Of a DNA stretch of 64,000 nucleotides, positions 42,991 through 51,893 are shown piece after piece. The notes under the pieces were generated by a model. It was not told the DNA's origin. It ran no database searches and was given only the letters and a program-made list of their open reading frames with translations. This stretch comes from Marinisporobacter balticus (GTDB taxonomy: Bacteria > Bacillota > Clostridia > Peptostreptococcales > Thermotaleaceae). Each line of letters opens with the position of its first letter. Positions within the stretch are counted from its first letter, which is position 1. The position numbers and the translations under genes are program-made. The DNA is taken from contig NZ_SLWV01000003.1 of the NCBI RefSeq assembly GCF_004345705.1, forward strand, positions 62,001 through 126,000, written 5' to 3'.

Positions 42991-43965
42991 ATGATCAATA
43001 ATTATTGGAAAAATAAAAAAGTTTTTATAACGGGTGCTACGGGTTTTTTAGGAAGCTATTTGGCGAAAGAATTAATAGATTTAGGCGCTAATGTTACAGC
43101 TTTAAGGAGAGATTTTGTAGCTAATTCAAATCTTTATACAATGGATTATGAGAAAAAAATAAATTGGATACAAGGGTCGCTAGAGGATATACAAGTATTA
43201 GAAAGGGCATTAAGTGAATATGAAATTGACACGGTCTTTCATTTAGCAGCACAAGCTATTGTAGGAATTGCCAATAACCATCCAAGCAGCACCTTTGAAG
43301 CAAATATACGAGGTACATGGAATATACTCGAAGCTTGTAGAAGAAGTACTTTGGTGAAAAATATTATTGTCGCATCGAGTGATAAAGCTTATGGAGATCA
43401 ATTGAAATTACCTTATAACGAGAATATGCCACTTCAAGGAAAACATCCTTATGATGTATCTAAAAGCTGTGCGGATTTAATAGCGCAATCTTATTATCAT
43501 ACTTATAAACTGCCTGTATGTATTACACGTTGTGGCAATTTGTATGGAGGAGGAGATTTGAATTTTAATCGCATTATTCCTCAGACGATTAAATGCATTT
43601 TGCATGATGAGGCACCTATTGTGAGAAGTGATGGGACTTTTATAAGAGATTATTTTTATGTTGAAGATGCAGTAAAAGCGTATTTATTATTAGCTGAAAA
43701 AATGGAAGTGCTTAATCTATATGGAGAGGCATTTAATTTTAGCAATGAGATTCAATTAACCGTATTAGAATTGGTAGAGAAAATTTTAAAAATCATGGAT
43801 AGCAAGTTAGAACCTACTATTTTAAATCAAGGAGATCATGAAATAAAACATCAATATCTATCTGCTGAAAAAGCAAGAAAGATATTAAAGTGGCAACCTG
43901 CTTTTGATATTGATGAAGGATTGCGTAGAGCGATAGGATGGTATCGATCCTATTTTAGAGATTGA
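42991..43965 (+). CDS. CDP-glucose 4,6-dehydratase-like SDR enzyme
   Basis: A 324-residue extended short-chain dehydrogenase. Motifs are VFITGATGFLGSYLAKEL (NAD binding), the catalytic Tyr/Lys in HPYDVSKSCADLI, and GNLYGGGDLNFNRIIPQTI, which resembles RfbG. Expected product is CDP-4-keto-6-deoxyglucose. It is some 30 residues shorter than typical RfbG. The start at 42991 is two bases after the rfbF stop; an earlier in-frame start lies inside rfbF. No rfbH, reductase or epimerase follows, so the final sugar is unclear. Confidence 0.8.
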   Translation: MINNYWKNKKVFITGATGFLGSYLAKELIDLGANVTALRRDFVANSNLYTMDYEKKINWIQGSLEDIQVLERALSEYEIDTVFHLAAQAIVGIANNHPSSTFEANIRGTWNILEACRRSTLVKNIIVASSDKAYGDQLKLPYNENMPLQGKHPYDVSKSCADLIAQSYYHTYKLPVCITRCGNLYGGGDLNFNRIIPQTIKCILHDEAPIVRSDGTFIRDYFYVEDAVKAYLLLAEKMEVLNLYGEAFNFSNEIQLTVLELVEKILKIMDSKLEPTILNQGDHEIKHQYLSAEKARKILKWQPAFDIDEGLRRAIGWYRSYFRD

Positions 43966-44012
43966 AAAAATAAATGGTTTCTATAAAAAAAGTATTTAGC
44001 AGGAGGAAAGCG

Positions 44013-44936
44013 ATGGAACATGGATTTTGCGTGATTTTAACAAAATATAGATTATTCCAAGGGATAGCCTTATATCATTCTTTAAAAAATAATATGAAAG
44101 ATCTTAAGATGTTTATTCTTTGCATGGATGATGAAACATATGAAGTTTTACTAAAACTAAATTTAGAAAATATGATGTTAATTCATGTAAAGGAAATTGA
44201 AAATGAACTTTTGCTAATAAAGAAAAGAGAACGACCATTAAATGCATATTGCTGGACACTAAAACCAATATTTTTAGAACATATAATCAATCAAGTTAAA
44301 GATATTAACCAGGTTACTTATCTAGATGCAGATACGTATTTTTTTAGCGATCCAAGCGCTATTTTAGAAGAAGTGGCGAATTGTTCGGTATTACTTTCAA
44401 AACACAATTTCACAAGAAATCTTAAATCGGTTGAAAGCTTGTGTGGAAAATATAATTCTGGCTTTGTAAGCTTCAAGAGAGATGAAAATGAATTTTCTGC
44501 ATTAAAGTGGTGGAAAGAAAAATGTTTAGAATGGTGCGATGATAAGGCTGATAAAGGTAAGTTCGGAGATCAAAAATATTTAGATGAAATTCCATTAATA
44601 TTTAGTGGCGTTTGTGAGATTAAAACAACTGGTGTAAACATAGGATTTTGGAATCATGGAAGATATAAAGCAAATATATACAATGGTAAAGTGCATATTA
44701 ACAATGTAGCGCTCATTCTTTATCATTTTGCAGGATTCAGATTATTAAATGAGAGAGAATTTTTATTTAAGGTTGGATTTAAAAAGGAATTTACAAGTTA
44801 TATTTATGATCCGTATATTAAAGTACTACAAGGTGTGATTGCTCATATAAAAGCGGTGGAACCTCACTGTGATGAATATTTTATGAATGGGGAGGAAATT
44901 GTTCAGGGATCAACAATTTACACATTAGAGAGATAG
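44013..44936 (+). CDS. DxD-type glycosyltransferase (paralogue 1)
   Basis: A 307-residue GT-A fold protein. The nucleotide-sugar motif is VTYLDADTYFFSDPSAI (DxD), and RPLNAYCWTLKPIFLEHII and YNSGFVSFKRDENEFSALKW are shared with the next gene. No signal or membrane segment. ATG 44013 with AGGAGG is preferred to an upstream start. Likely transfers a sugar within the spore-surface glycan pathway; donor unknown, possibly the CDP-sugar made upstream. Confidence 0.75.
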   Translation: MEHGFCVILTKYRLFQGIALYHSLKNNMKDLKMFILCMDDETYEVLLKLNLENMMLIHVKEIENELLLIKKRERPLNAYCWTLKPIFLEHIINQVKDINQVTYLDADTYFFSDPSAILEEVANCSVLLSKHNFTRNLKSVESLCGKYNSGFVSFKRDENEFSALKWWKEKCLEWCDDKADKGKFGDQKYLDEIPLIFSGVCEIKTTGVNIGFWNHGRYKANIYNGKVHINNVALILYHFAGFRLLNEREFLFKVGFKKEFTSYIYDPYIKVLQGVIAHIKAVEPHCDEYFMNGEEIVQGSTIYTLER

Positions 44937-44950
44937 GAGCGGAGAAAATC

Positions 44951-45880
44951 ATGGAAAAATTTTATTTTTCTACGATTGTGTCAGATAAATATCTATACAA
45001 ATTAATTGTTATGTATAAAACCTTAAAGCATCATTGCGATGATTTTCATTTATGTATTTTATGTACAGATCAGACTAGTTATCATATACTTTCCGATTTA
45101 CAATTTGAAAATGCAACATGTTTTTGCCTTCATCAAATCCAAGATAAGGATTTGATGAAGGCAAAAACAAATCGAACACGACAAGAATATGCATGGACAC
45201 TAAAACCTGCAATGCTTTATTATGTGATGAAAAATTTTTCGGATACGGCATATTATGCACACATTGATGCAGATATTTGCTTTTTTTCAAATCCTGAAAA
45301 AATATTTAATGAAAATCCAAGTGCATCACTTTATTTGACAGATCACAATAATTCTAATAAATTTATGGATACGTATGATCTAACAGGAAGATATAATACA
45401 GGTTTTGTTGGGTGTAAAAATGATCTAACTGCATTGGAAGCTGTGAAGTGGTGGAGAAGTAGATGTATAGAATGGTGTTATAAAGATCCAGATATAAAAG
45501 CAAAATTATTTGGAGATCAAAGATACGTAGAAAGATGGCCGAAAAATTTCTCTAATGTGCATATTGTCAATACAAAAGGAGCAAATGTAGCCGTATGGAA
45601 TATAGATAACTATCAGTTAAGCTATAAAAATGAGAAAGTTTATATAGATCATGAAGTGTTGATTTTTTATCATTTTTCAGGTCTGAGCATATATAGTTCA
45701 AAAGAATTCAATTTATCGTGGTTCTGTGGATTACCTAATACAGCAGTAAATTTGATATATGTACCGTATATGAAATTATTATCTGAAACAATTGAAAATA
45801 CCAAGAAGTTACATCCGAATTTTTCGAATGGATTTACATTAAAGGGAAAAATTTCAAATATCCATTATCATAAGATATAA
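44951..45880 (+). CDS. DxD-type glycosyltransferase (paralogue 2)
   Basis: A 309-residue paralogue of the preceding gene, sharing DADICFFSNP, EYAWTLKPAMLYYV, YNTGFVGCKNDL and HFSGLSIYSSKEF. It starts 14 bases after the previous stop with GGAGCGGAG. A 22-bp perfect inverted repeat lies inside the coding sequence at 45119-45169, in a poorly conserved stretch between the two paralogues. The tandem pair probably arose by duplication and completes the operon, which ends in a hairpin near 45960. Confidence 0.75.
   Translation: MEKFYFSTIVSDKYLYKLIVMYKTLKHHCDDFHLCILCTDQTSYHILSDLQFENATCFCLHQIQDKDLMKAKTNRTRQEYAWTLKPAMLYYVMKNFSDTAYYAHIDADICFFSNPEKIFNENPSASLYLTDHNNSNKFMDTYDLTGRYNTGFVGCKNDLTALEAVKWWRSRCIEWCYKDPDIKAKLFGDQRYVERWPKNFSNVHIVNTKGANVAVWNIDNYQLSYKNEKVYIDHEVLIFYHFSGLSIYSSKEFNLSWFCGLPNTAVNLIYVPYMKLLSETIENTKKLHPNFSNGFTLKGKISNIHYHKI
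45119..45169. repeat. 22-bp perfect inverted repeat inside a glycosyltransferase gene
   Basis: Arms 45119-45140 and 45148-45169 are exact reverse complements with a 7-base spacer AAGATAA. The right arm ends in a run of A, not T, on the plus strand, while the minus strand would show a T-run, so it is not a normal sense terminator. Confidence 0.9.
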
Positions 45881-45958
45881 GAATATTTAGTTTTGAGTTA
45901 GATTGGAATTTGAATTATAAAATTAATTGTTTTATGTAGTATATATGATAGATTGAAA

Positions 45959-46009
45959 AATAAGTATTGCTTTAAAGAAAATAAAAAGGCGATACTTATT
46001 TTGTTTTTT
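45959..46009 (+). terminator. Terminator of the glycosyltransferase operon
   Basis: AATAAGTATTGC/GCGATACTTATT stem (one G-T pair) followed by TTGTTTTTT. Confidence 0.75.
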
Positions 46010-46060
46010 AAAATCTATATGAAAACAATGAAATATAGAGAAAAATGTTTTGGATGAATG

Positions 46061-46089
46061 TTGACAAAAATACTTGGGTATAATATACT
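46061..46089 (+). promoter_or_regulatory. Promoter of the iscR-nifS-nifU operon
   Basis: A perfect TTGACA at 46061-46066, 17-base spacer and TATACT at 46084-46089. The -10 region contains ACTTGGGTATAATATACTT, a partly symmetrical stretch where an Rrf2-type repressor could bind; that part is inference. Confidence 0.75.
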
Positions 46090-46139
46090 TAGAATTGAAT
46101 TCAGAGAGAATCACTTGGGATTTTGAAGGGAGTGATAAA

Positions 46140-46589
46140 GTGAAGCTATCAACCAAAGGAAGATATGGTGTGAAAGCTATGTTTGAATTATCGCTTAATT
46201 ATGGTGAAGGACCTATTCCTTTAAATTGTATTGCTGATAAACAAAATCTTTCTGTACACTATTTAGAACAATTATTTTCAAACCTCAGAAAAGCGGGGCT
46301 TGTTAAAAGTATTAGAGGTGCACAAGGCGGGTATATGCTTGGCAGAAATCCAGCAGATATTACGGTTGGAGATATTATAAGAACCCTTGAAGGACCACTC
46401 GCACCAGCAGATTGTGTGATAGGTGATGATACAAAGGAATGCTATAAGGCAGATGGTTGTGTCACAAGAATCGTATGGGAAAAAATACGCGATAGTATCA
46501 ATGACGTAGTGGATGGAATCACCTTACAAGATATGATTGATGATTATAAAAAGATGAATAATAAAGATTCTTATATGTATTATATATAA
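46140..46589 (+). CDS. iscR: IscR-like Rrf2 family regulator
   Basis: A 149-residue winged-helix repressor that senses iron-sulfur status. It starts STKGRYGVKAMFELSL, continues with NLSVHYLEQLFSNLRKAG and SIRGAQGGYMLGR (recognition helix and wing), and has three cysteines at CVIGDDTKECYKADGC that would bind the cluster. GTG 46140 with AAGGGAG upstream is the start. It precedes nifS and nifU, the usual self-regulated clostridial order. Confidence 0.93.
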   Translation: MKLSTKGRYGVKAMFELSLNYGEGPIPLNCIADKQNLSVHYLEQLFSNLRKAGLVKSIRGAQGGYMLGRNPADITVGDIIRTLEGPLAPADCVIGDDTKECYKADGCVTRIVWEKIRDSINDVVDGITLQDMIDDYKKMNNKDSYMYYI

Positions 46590-46608
46590 TTTTGGGGAGA
46601 TGATGAAA

Positions 46609-47790
46609 ATGAATAGACGTGTTTACCTTGATTATGCTGCAACAACACCAACAAAGAAAGATGTATTAGATGAAATGTACCCATATTTTACAGAAAAATT
46701 TGGTAATCCTTCTAGTATCTATTCTTTTGGAAGAGAAGCAAAACAGGCAGTAGACGTATCAAGGGAAAAAATAGCAAAATTGATTGGAAGCAAACAAGAG
46801 GAAGTTTATTTTACAGCAGGGGGTTCTGAAGCGGATAACTGGGCAATAAAAGGGATCGCTTATGCAAATAAAGATAAAGGAAATCATATTATTACAACAA
46901 AAATAGAGCATCATGCAGTTTTGCATACTTGTGCATATTTGGAAAAAAATGGTTTTGATGTGACGTACTTAGATGTAGATCAGGATGGATTGATTGACTT
47001 AGAAGTTTTAAAAAATGCGATTACTGATAAAACCATATTGATTTCGATTATGTTTGCAAACAATGAAGTGGGAACCATTGAACCTATAAAAGAAATTGGA
47101 CAAATTGCAAAAGAAAAAGGGGTTATTTTCCATACAGATGCTGTCCAAGCTTTAGGAAATGTAGAAATTGATGTAAATGCATTAAATATTGACCTAATGT
47201 CTGTATCAAGTCATAAAATATACGGGCCAAAAGGAATTGGTGCACTTTATATAAGAAAGGGTGTAAAAATTCATTCCTTTGTACATGGGGGCGCACAAGA
47301 AAAAAGAAGAAGAGCAGGAACTGAAAATGTTGCTGGAATTGTAGGGTTTGGAAAAGCAGCGGCGTTAGCAATGGAAAATTTAGATACACATGTAAATCAT
47401 TTGGAAATATTGAGAGAAAAGTTGATAAAAGGCATAATGGAAAAGGTTGATTATGTAAGACTTAACGGGCATCCAGAAAAAAGACTTGCTGGAAATGTAA
47501 ACATGGTATTTGAATTTATTGAAGGAGAATCTCTACTGCTCAGCTTGGATTTAGTTGGAATAGCGGCTTCTAGTGGTTCAGCATGTACATCAGGATCTCT
47601 TGATCCATCTCATGTCTTGATGGCTATTGGACTACCTCATGAGATTGCGCATGGATCACTAAGACTTACTGTTGGGGACTTTACAACAGAAGAAGACATA
47701 GACTATGTGTTAGAACAACTACCGATCATTGTAGATAGATTAAGACAAATGTCACCATTGTATGAAAAAGTAAAGGGAGGACAAAAGTAA
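46609..47790 (+). CDS. nifS: Cysteine desulfurase (NifS/IscS)
   Basis: A 393-residue PLP enzyme that takes sulfur from cysteine for cluster and thio-nucleoside synthesis. PLP lysine is in SVSSHKIYGPKG, and the persulfide Cys lies in SSGSACTSGSLDPSHVL. YLDYAATTPTKKDV starts the protein. Three ATG codons (46600, 46603, 46609) are in frame; 46609 is eight bases from GGGGAG. The stop overlaps nifU by one base. It probably also supplies MnmA, encoded 0.5 kb downstream. Confidence 0.95.
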   Translation: MNRRVYLDYAATTPTKKDVLDEMYPYFTEKFGNPSSIYSFGREAKQAVDVSREKIAKLIGSKQEEVYFTAGGSEADNWAIKGIAYANKDKGNHIITTKIEHHAVLHTCAYLEKNGFDVTYLDVDQDGLIDLEVLKNAITDKTILISIMFANNEVGTIEPIKEIGQIAKEKGVIFHTDAVQALGNVEIDVNALNIDLMSVSSHKIYGPKGIGALYIRKGVKIHSFVHGGAQEKRRRAGTENVAGIVGFGKAAALAMENLDTHVNHLEILREKLIKGIMEKVDYVRLNGHPEKRLAGNVNMVFEFIEGESLLLSLDLVGIAASSGSACTSGSLDPSHVLMAIGLPHEIAHGSLRLTVGDFTTEEDIDYVLEQLPIIVDRLRQMSPLYEKVKGGQK

Positions 47791-48230
47791 TGTATTCAGA
47801 AAAAGTTATGGATCATTTTACCAACCCTAGAAATGTTGGAGAAATTGAAAATGCAGATGGCGTAGGGCAAGTAGGCAATGCAAAATGTGGAGACATCATG
47901 AAAATATACTTAAAAGTGGAAAATGATATTATAGAAGATGTTAAGTTTAAAACTTTTGGATGTGGGTCTGCCATTGCATCATCTAGTATTGCTACAGAAA
48001 TGATAAAAGGAAAATCAATCCAAGATGCATTGGCATTAACCAATAAAGCGGTAGTAGAAGCGTTAGGTGGATTACCAGCGCCTAAAATACACTGTTCCAT
48101 TTTGGCAGAACAAGCTGTAAAATCAGCTTTGCTTGATTATGCACAAAAAAATAATATTAATATAGAAGGATTAGAGGATTTTGATCCAAATGAAGATCAT
48201 CATGAGGAAGAAGAAGAAGAAGAAGCTTAA
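47790..48230 (+). CDS. nifU: Iron-sulfur cluster scaffold protein NifU/IscU
   Basis: A 146-residue scaffold with the three conserved cysteines in NAKCGDIMK, KTFGCGSAIASSS and KIHCSILAEQ and start YSEKVMDHFTNPRNVGEI. It receives sulfur from NifS. The C-terminus adds a short His/Glu tract (DHHEEEEEEEA) encoded by GAA/GAG repeats, probably disordered and possibly metal-binding. Overlaps nifS by one base; a GC-rich hairpin follows. Confidence 0.95.
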   Translation: MYSEKVMDHFTNPRNVGEIENADGVGQVGNAKCGDIMKIYLKVENDIIEDVKFKTFGCGSAIASSSIATEMIKGKSIQDALALTNKAVVEALGGLPAPKIHCSILAEQAVKSALLDYAQKNNINIEGLEDFDPNEDHHEEEEEEEA

Positions 48231-48250
48231 GCCCAGGATTTCCTGGGCTT
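48229..48250 (+). terminator. Terminator after nifU
   Basis: AAGCCCAGGA/TCCTGGGCTT inverted repeat with a TT centre, followed by TATAATT. Confidence 0.7.
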
Positions 48251-48308
48251 TATAATTGAATAAAAAACAGATAGAAAAGGAAAAATAAAAAAAAGTAGGT
48301 GATAATTA

Positions 48309-49409
48309 ATGCTTTTAGATAAGAAAAAAGTAGTTGTAGGTATGAGTGGTGGTGTAGATAGTTCGGTGGCAGCTTATGTTTTGCAAAAACAAGGATATGA
48401 CGTGATTGGTGTAACAATGCAAGTTTGGCCAGAGATGGAAGAATCAGAAGCCGAAAAAGTGGGGAGCTGCTGTGGCTTATCAGCAGTGGATGATGCTAGA
48501 CGTGTTGCAAATAAATTGGGCATACCTTTTTATGTAATGAATTTTAAAGATATATTTGAAGAAAAGGTTATAAAAAAATTTGTGGAAGAATACATATCTG
48601 GAAGAACACCAAATCCTTGTATAGCATGTAATAAATTTATGAAGTTTGATGAATTATTAAGACGTGCCCGTAACTTAGGGGCACATTATGTTGCAACAGG
48701 GCATTATGCCAAAATTGTGTATGATGAAAAAATGGATAAATACAGGGTTCAAAAATCACACGCAGTTGCAAAGGATCAAACGTATGCATTATATAATTTT
48801 ACACAAGAACAATTAAAGCATACATTGATGCCTTTAGGAGAATTTTCTTCAAAAGAAGAGGTGCGACGTATTGCATCAGAACTTGATTTTATAACAGCTT
48901 CTAAACCGGATAGTCAAGAAATATGTTTTGTAAAAGATGATGATTATGGAAAATTTATACAAGAACGGAAACCTGAAAAAATTGTCTCAGGAAACTTCGT
49001 TGATAAAAATGGTGAAATACTAGGAAAACATAAAGGGATTTCATATTATACGATTGGGCAAAGAAAAGGGTTAGGGATCGCATTAGGGAAACCTATGTAT
49101 GTAGTCGATATTATTCCTAATAAAAATCAAGTGGTATTAGGTGAAAATGAAGATGTTTTTGGCATTGAATTGTTGGCCGAAGATATAAATCTTATTTACT
49201 TAAATAAAATAGAAAAAAGCTTAAAGGTAAAAGCACAGATTCGATATAATGCAAATGCACAAGATGCTATACTTTATCCTGAAGGAGAAAATCTTCTTCG
49301 TGTTGTATTTGAACAACCACAGAGAGCTATAACACCGGGGCAAGCTGTTGTGTTTTACGACGAGGATTACCTTTTAGGAGGCGGAACAATTACTAAAAAA
49401 GTAAGATAA
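48309..49409 (+). CDS. mnmA: tRNA-specific 2-thiouridylase MnmA
   Basis: A 366-residue ATP-pyrophosphatase that thiolates U34 of tRNA-Lys/Glu/Gln. PP-loop is VVVGMSGGVDSSVAAY; catalytic cysteines are in GRTPNPCIACNKF and SQEICFVKD; TGHYAKI and GQRKGLGIALGKP are conserved. It uses sulfur from NifS-type desulfurase, consistent with its position after nifS-nifU. A terminator follows. Confidence 0.97.
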   Translation: MLLDKKKVVVGMSGGVDSSVAAYVLQKQGYDVIGVTMQVWPEMEESEAEKVGSCCGLSAVDDARRVANKLGIPFYVMNFKDIFEEKVIKKFVEEYISGRTPNPCIACNKFMKFDELLRRARNLGAHYVATGHYAKIVYDEKMDKYRVQKSHAVAKDQTYALYNFTQEQLKHTLMPLGEFSSKEEVRRIASELDFITASKPDSQEICFVKDDDYGKFIQERKPEKIVSGNFVDKNGEILGKHKGISYYTIGQRKGLGIALGKPMYVVDIIPNKNQVVLGENEDVFGIELLAEDINLIYLNKIEKSLKVKAQIRYNANAQDAILYPEGENLLRVVFEQPQRAITPGQAVVFYDEDYLLGGGTITKKVR

Positions 49410-49414
49410 TTGAA

Positions 49415-49440
49415 GTGCACCATTCGGTGCATTTTTTTTA
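49415..49440 (+). terminator. Terminator after mnmA
   Basis: TGCACC/GGTGCA stem, ATTC loop and an eight-T tail. Confidence 0.9.
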
Positions 49441-49502
49441 TGGATAAGTGGAATGATAATTGTATATTAATGACTTGCCAAATTGAAGTGTGGTGAAATT
49501 TA

Positions 49503-50033
49503 ATGAGAATAAGTGGAAATGATATTGTAGGGTTACCAGTAGTTTGCTTAGATGAAAGCTGCAAAACAATGGAAATTAAAGACATCATTTATTGCAACAA
49601 AGATTTTATAATCATTGGTTTTCTGCTTGATGAAGGTGGATATTTTCATCAAGGAAAGATGATTTCTTTTGAAAAAGTAGTAAACATTGGAGAAAATGCA
49701 ATGGTGGTACAAAATCAAAAAAGTATTATAGAAATAACAAAAAAAATAAACCAGTTTTCTACGAGGCAAAAGATTATAGGATCAGAGGTAGTTACAAATG
49801 ATGGAAATCATGTGGGGATTGTTCAAGATTTAATGATAGAATTTCCAACTGGAAAAATTTTGGAAATCATTTTAACAGAAGGATTATTTGATGATTTAGT
49901 AGATGGTAGATCCATTTTACCTTTGCATCATTTTTTCAATATGGATCAACATACAATTATTATTAACCAAAGCATAAATGAATCTATTGTCCATAATACA
50001 GGGGGCTTAAAAAAATTACTTTCACTAGAATAG
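49503..50033 (+). CDS. PRC-barrel domain protein
   Basis: A 176-residue protein with two PRC-barrel-like halves: residues 1-75 (RISGNDIVGLPVVCLDES, KDFIIIGFLLDEGGYF) and 85-165 (KIIGSEVVTNDGNHVGIVQ, GKILEIILTEGLFDDLVDG). PRC barrels mediate protein or RNA contacts in photosynthetic centres and RimM-like factors; the function here is unknown. It heads a small group with the YtxH-like and AI-2E-family genes, an arrangement common in clostridia before alaS. Confidence 0.75.
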   Translation: MRISGNDIVGLPVVCLDESCKTMEIKDIIYCNKDFIIIGFLLDEGGYFHQGKMISFEKVVNIGENAMVVQNQKSIIEITKKINQFSTRQKIIGSEVVTNDGNHVGIVQDLMIEFPTGKILEIILTEGLFDDLVDGRSILPLHHFFNMDQHTIIINQSINESIVHNTGGLKKLLSLE

Positions 50034-50080
50034 CTTCAAAACGGATGGATGTCATTTTAAAATGGAAAGAGGTGTAAAGT

Positions 50081-50263
50081 ATGCAAAATCGATTTATGTC
50101 AGGTATGATCGCGGGAGGCATAATTGGTGCTACTACAGGTATGTATGCATATAAAAGAATGAGCCCTAGACAGAGAAAGATGATGATGAAACGAGGAAGA
50201 AAAATGATTAAAGGTGCAGTAAATATGATAGATATGGTTCAATCTATGAACATGCTTAGATAG
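50081..50263 (+). CDS. Small YtxH-like membrane protein
   Basis: A 60-residue protein with one glycine-rich membrane helix (MIAGGIIGATTGMYAY) and a strongly basic region after it (SPRQRKMMMKRGRKM). AGAGGTG precedes the ATG. Such proteins occur in stress or envelope settings but this one is otherwise unassigned. Confidence 0.65.
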   Translation: MQNRFMSGMIAGGIIGATTGMYAYKRMSPRQRKMMMKRGRKMIKGAVNMIDMVQSMNMLR

Positions 50264-50269
50264 TTTCAT

Positions 50270-50299
50270 GAAAAGCAGCTAGTAATTTAGCTGCTTTTC
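50270..50299 (+). terminator. Terminator after the YtxH-like gene
   Basis: GAAAAGCAGCT/AGCTGCTTTTC stem with an AGTAATTT loop; the tail is weak on the plus strand. Confidence 0.65.
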
Positions 50300-50319
50300 A
50301 TAAAAAGGACGTGAATCGC

Positions 50320-51543
50320 ATGGTAGATGGCGGATTAAATATTCTTCATTTTATACAAGCTAAACCTATTGTTTATTTGTTTTTAATACTTATTATTTGT
50401 AGTAGTATACTTACGTTATCTTTATTAGGTTTTTTAAACTATTATTTGATAAACATAGGAAATCAACAAATTGAAAACAAGAAAAAATTAAAAATAAAGA
50501 AAAAACATTTTTTAAATTTATTTGTTTTTGTATTGATGTTTTTACTACTTGTTAGTTTGTACAATTTTAGAATGGTTATTTGGAAAATATTAACTCCTGT
50601 TATTTGGGCGATTATATTTGCATATTTATTAAGTCCTATTGTGCATACAATAAATAAGAGCGGAATTCCAACAATTTGGAGTGTTGTAATTCTTTATGTT
50701 TCTATAATTGCAGGTATTCTGTTTTTTTGTTTTATCATAACACCTAAAATAACCAATGAAACAAAAAAATTAGTAGAATTATTACCGCGATATACAAATA
50801 AAACAAATGAATATTTTGATTATTTATATATGAAAGTCGAGCAATTAGATAATTTTTCTCCACATCTTGCTTCTGTGAAAGAAACAATAAAAGAAAATTT
50901 GGATAAAATAGAGTATTATATTCTTCATACAATAAAAGGTATAACAAGGGGCATATTTGCTATGTTTTCCCATATTGTAGAGTTGGTGCTTATTCCTATT
51001 TTTACTTTTTACTTTCTAAAGGATGTAGATTATTTTAAAAAAAAGATTATATTTTTTATACCCAAAATATTTCGTAATGAATTAATAAATATTTTTAAAG
51101 ATATACATATATTGTTAAATAAATTTATTAGAGGACAATTTATTATAGCAGCTTGTGTTGGCATTTTAAGCATCCTTGCCTTATTGATCATCAAAGTAAA
51201 TTTTGCATTAATCATTGGTATTATTGCAGGATTATCCAATGTTATACCCTATTTTGGGCCTGTTTTTGGAGCTATACCTGCTGTTGTGATTGCGCTACTT
51301 GATACACCATCTAAGGCGTTTTGGGTAGTTATAGCTTTTATCGTAATTCAACAGATAGAAAGCGCAATTATTACGCCTAAGATCGTTGGCGAAAGTGTTG
51401 GATTACATCCAATTACAGTTATTATATCTTTATTGATAGGAAATGAATGGATGGGTATTATTGGATTAATCTTTGCTGTTCCTATTGTAGCAAGTATTAA
51501 AATCGTAAGTAAACATATTGTAGAATTAATTGTAAAACCTTAA
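50320..51543 (+). CDS. AI-2E transporter family permease
   Basis: A 407-residue polytopic membrane protein of the PerM/TqsA/YtvI superfamily. About eight helices are visible, with a soluble stretch between helices 3 and 4 (LPRYTNKTNEYFDYLYMKVE) and the conserved GLSNVIPYFGPVFGAIPAV near residue 300. Substrates in the family vary (autoinducer-2, cations), so no substrate is assigned. GTG 50311 is in frame but too close to AAAAGGA; ATG 50320 is preferred. Confidence 0.85.
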   Translation: MVDGGLNILHFIQAKPIVYLFLILIICSSILTLSLLGFLNYYLINIGNQQIENKKKLKIKKKHFLNLFVFVLMFLLLVSLYNFRMVIWKILTPVIWAIIFAYLLSPIVHTINKSGIPTIWSVVILYVSIIAGILFFCFIITPKITNETKKLVELLPRYTNKTNEYFDYLYMKVEQLDNFSPHLASVKETIKENLDKIEYYILHTIKGITRGIFAMFSHIVELVLIPIFTFYFLKDVDYFKKKIIFFIPKIFRNELINIFKDIHILLNKFIRGQFIIAACVGILSILALLIIKVNFALIIGIIAGLSNVIPYFGPVFGAIPAVVIALLDTPSKAFWVVIAFIVIQQIESAIITPKIVGESVGLHPITVIISLLIGNEWMGIIGLIFAVPIVASIKIVSKHIVELIVKP

Positions 51544-51562
51544 AATATAGGTAGGATAAGAA

Positions 51563-51591
51563 TTGACAAATAGTACTAACTTTTATATAAT
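51563..51591 (+). promoter_or_regulatory. Sigma-A promoter of alaS
   Basis: Perfect TTGACA (51563-51568), 17-base spacer, perfect TATAAT (51586-51591), directly upstream of the T-box leader. Confidence 0.9.
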
Positions 51592-51599
51592 CTATTAAA

Positions 51600-51868
51600 G
51601 TAAATATAGAAAATACAATGATGAAGAGGAGTACAAAAACTTAAAGTCTGTAGAGAGGGAGTTCTTAGGCTGAAAGACTTCTGGTTTTGGTTTTTGGAAG
51701 CAACTTTGGAGTATTAACTTTGAAATAGTAGTAGAAGTTAATGGTTGGCGACCGTTATCGTGCTGGGTATTATGTTGATGAGTGATCAAAGTGTTTTTTC
51801 TTTGGTAAATAGGGTGGTACCGCGAGGATACTCTCGTCCCTATATATAGGGGATGAGAGTTTATTTTT
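51600..51868 (+). promoter_or_regulatory. T-box riboswitch leader of alaS
   Basis: T-box sequence AGGGTGGTACCGCG at 51811-51824, Stem I with GAGAGGG and GGCTGAAAG apical elements near 51655-51675, and a probable alanine specifier GCA at 51700-51702 followed by a purine. The terminator CTCTCGTCCC/GGGGATGAGAG with a T-rich tail ends near 51868. Uncharged tRNA-Ala should promote read-through into alaS. Confidence 0.92.
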
Positions 51869-51893
51869 GTATAAAAATATGGAGGTTGATACA

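Noticed and set aside
46067..46084. TATAAT at 46079-46084 as the iscR -10
   Set aside because: Only 12 bases from the TTGACA; TATACT at 46084 has the proper 17-base spacing.
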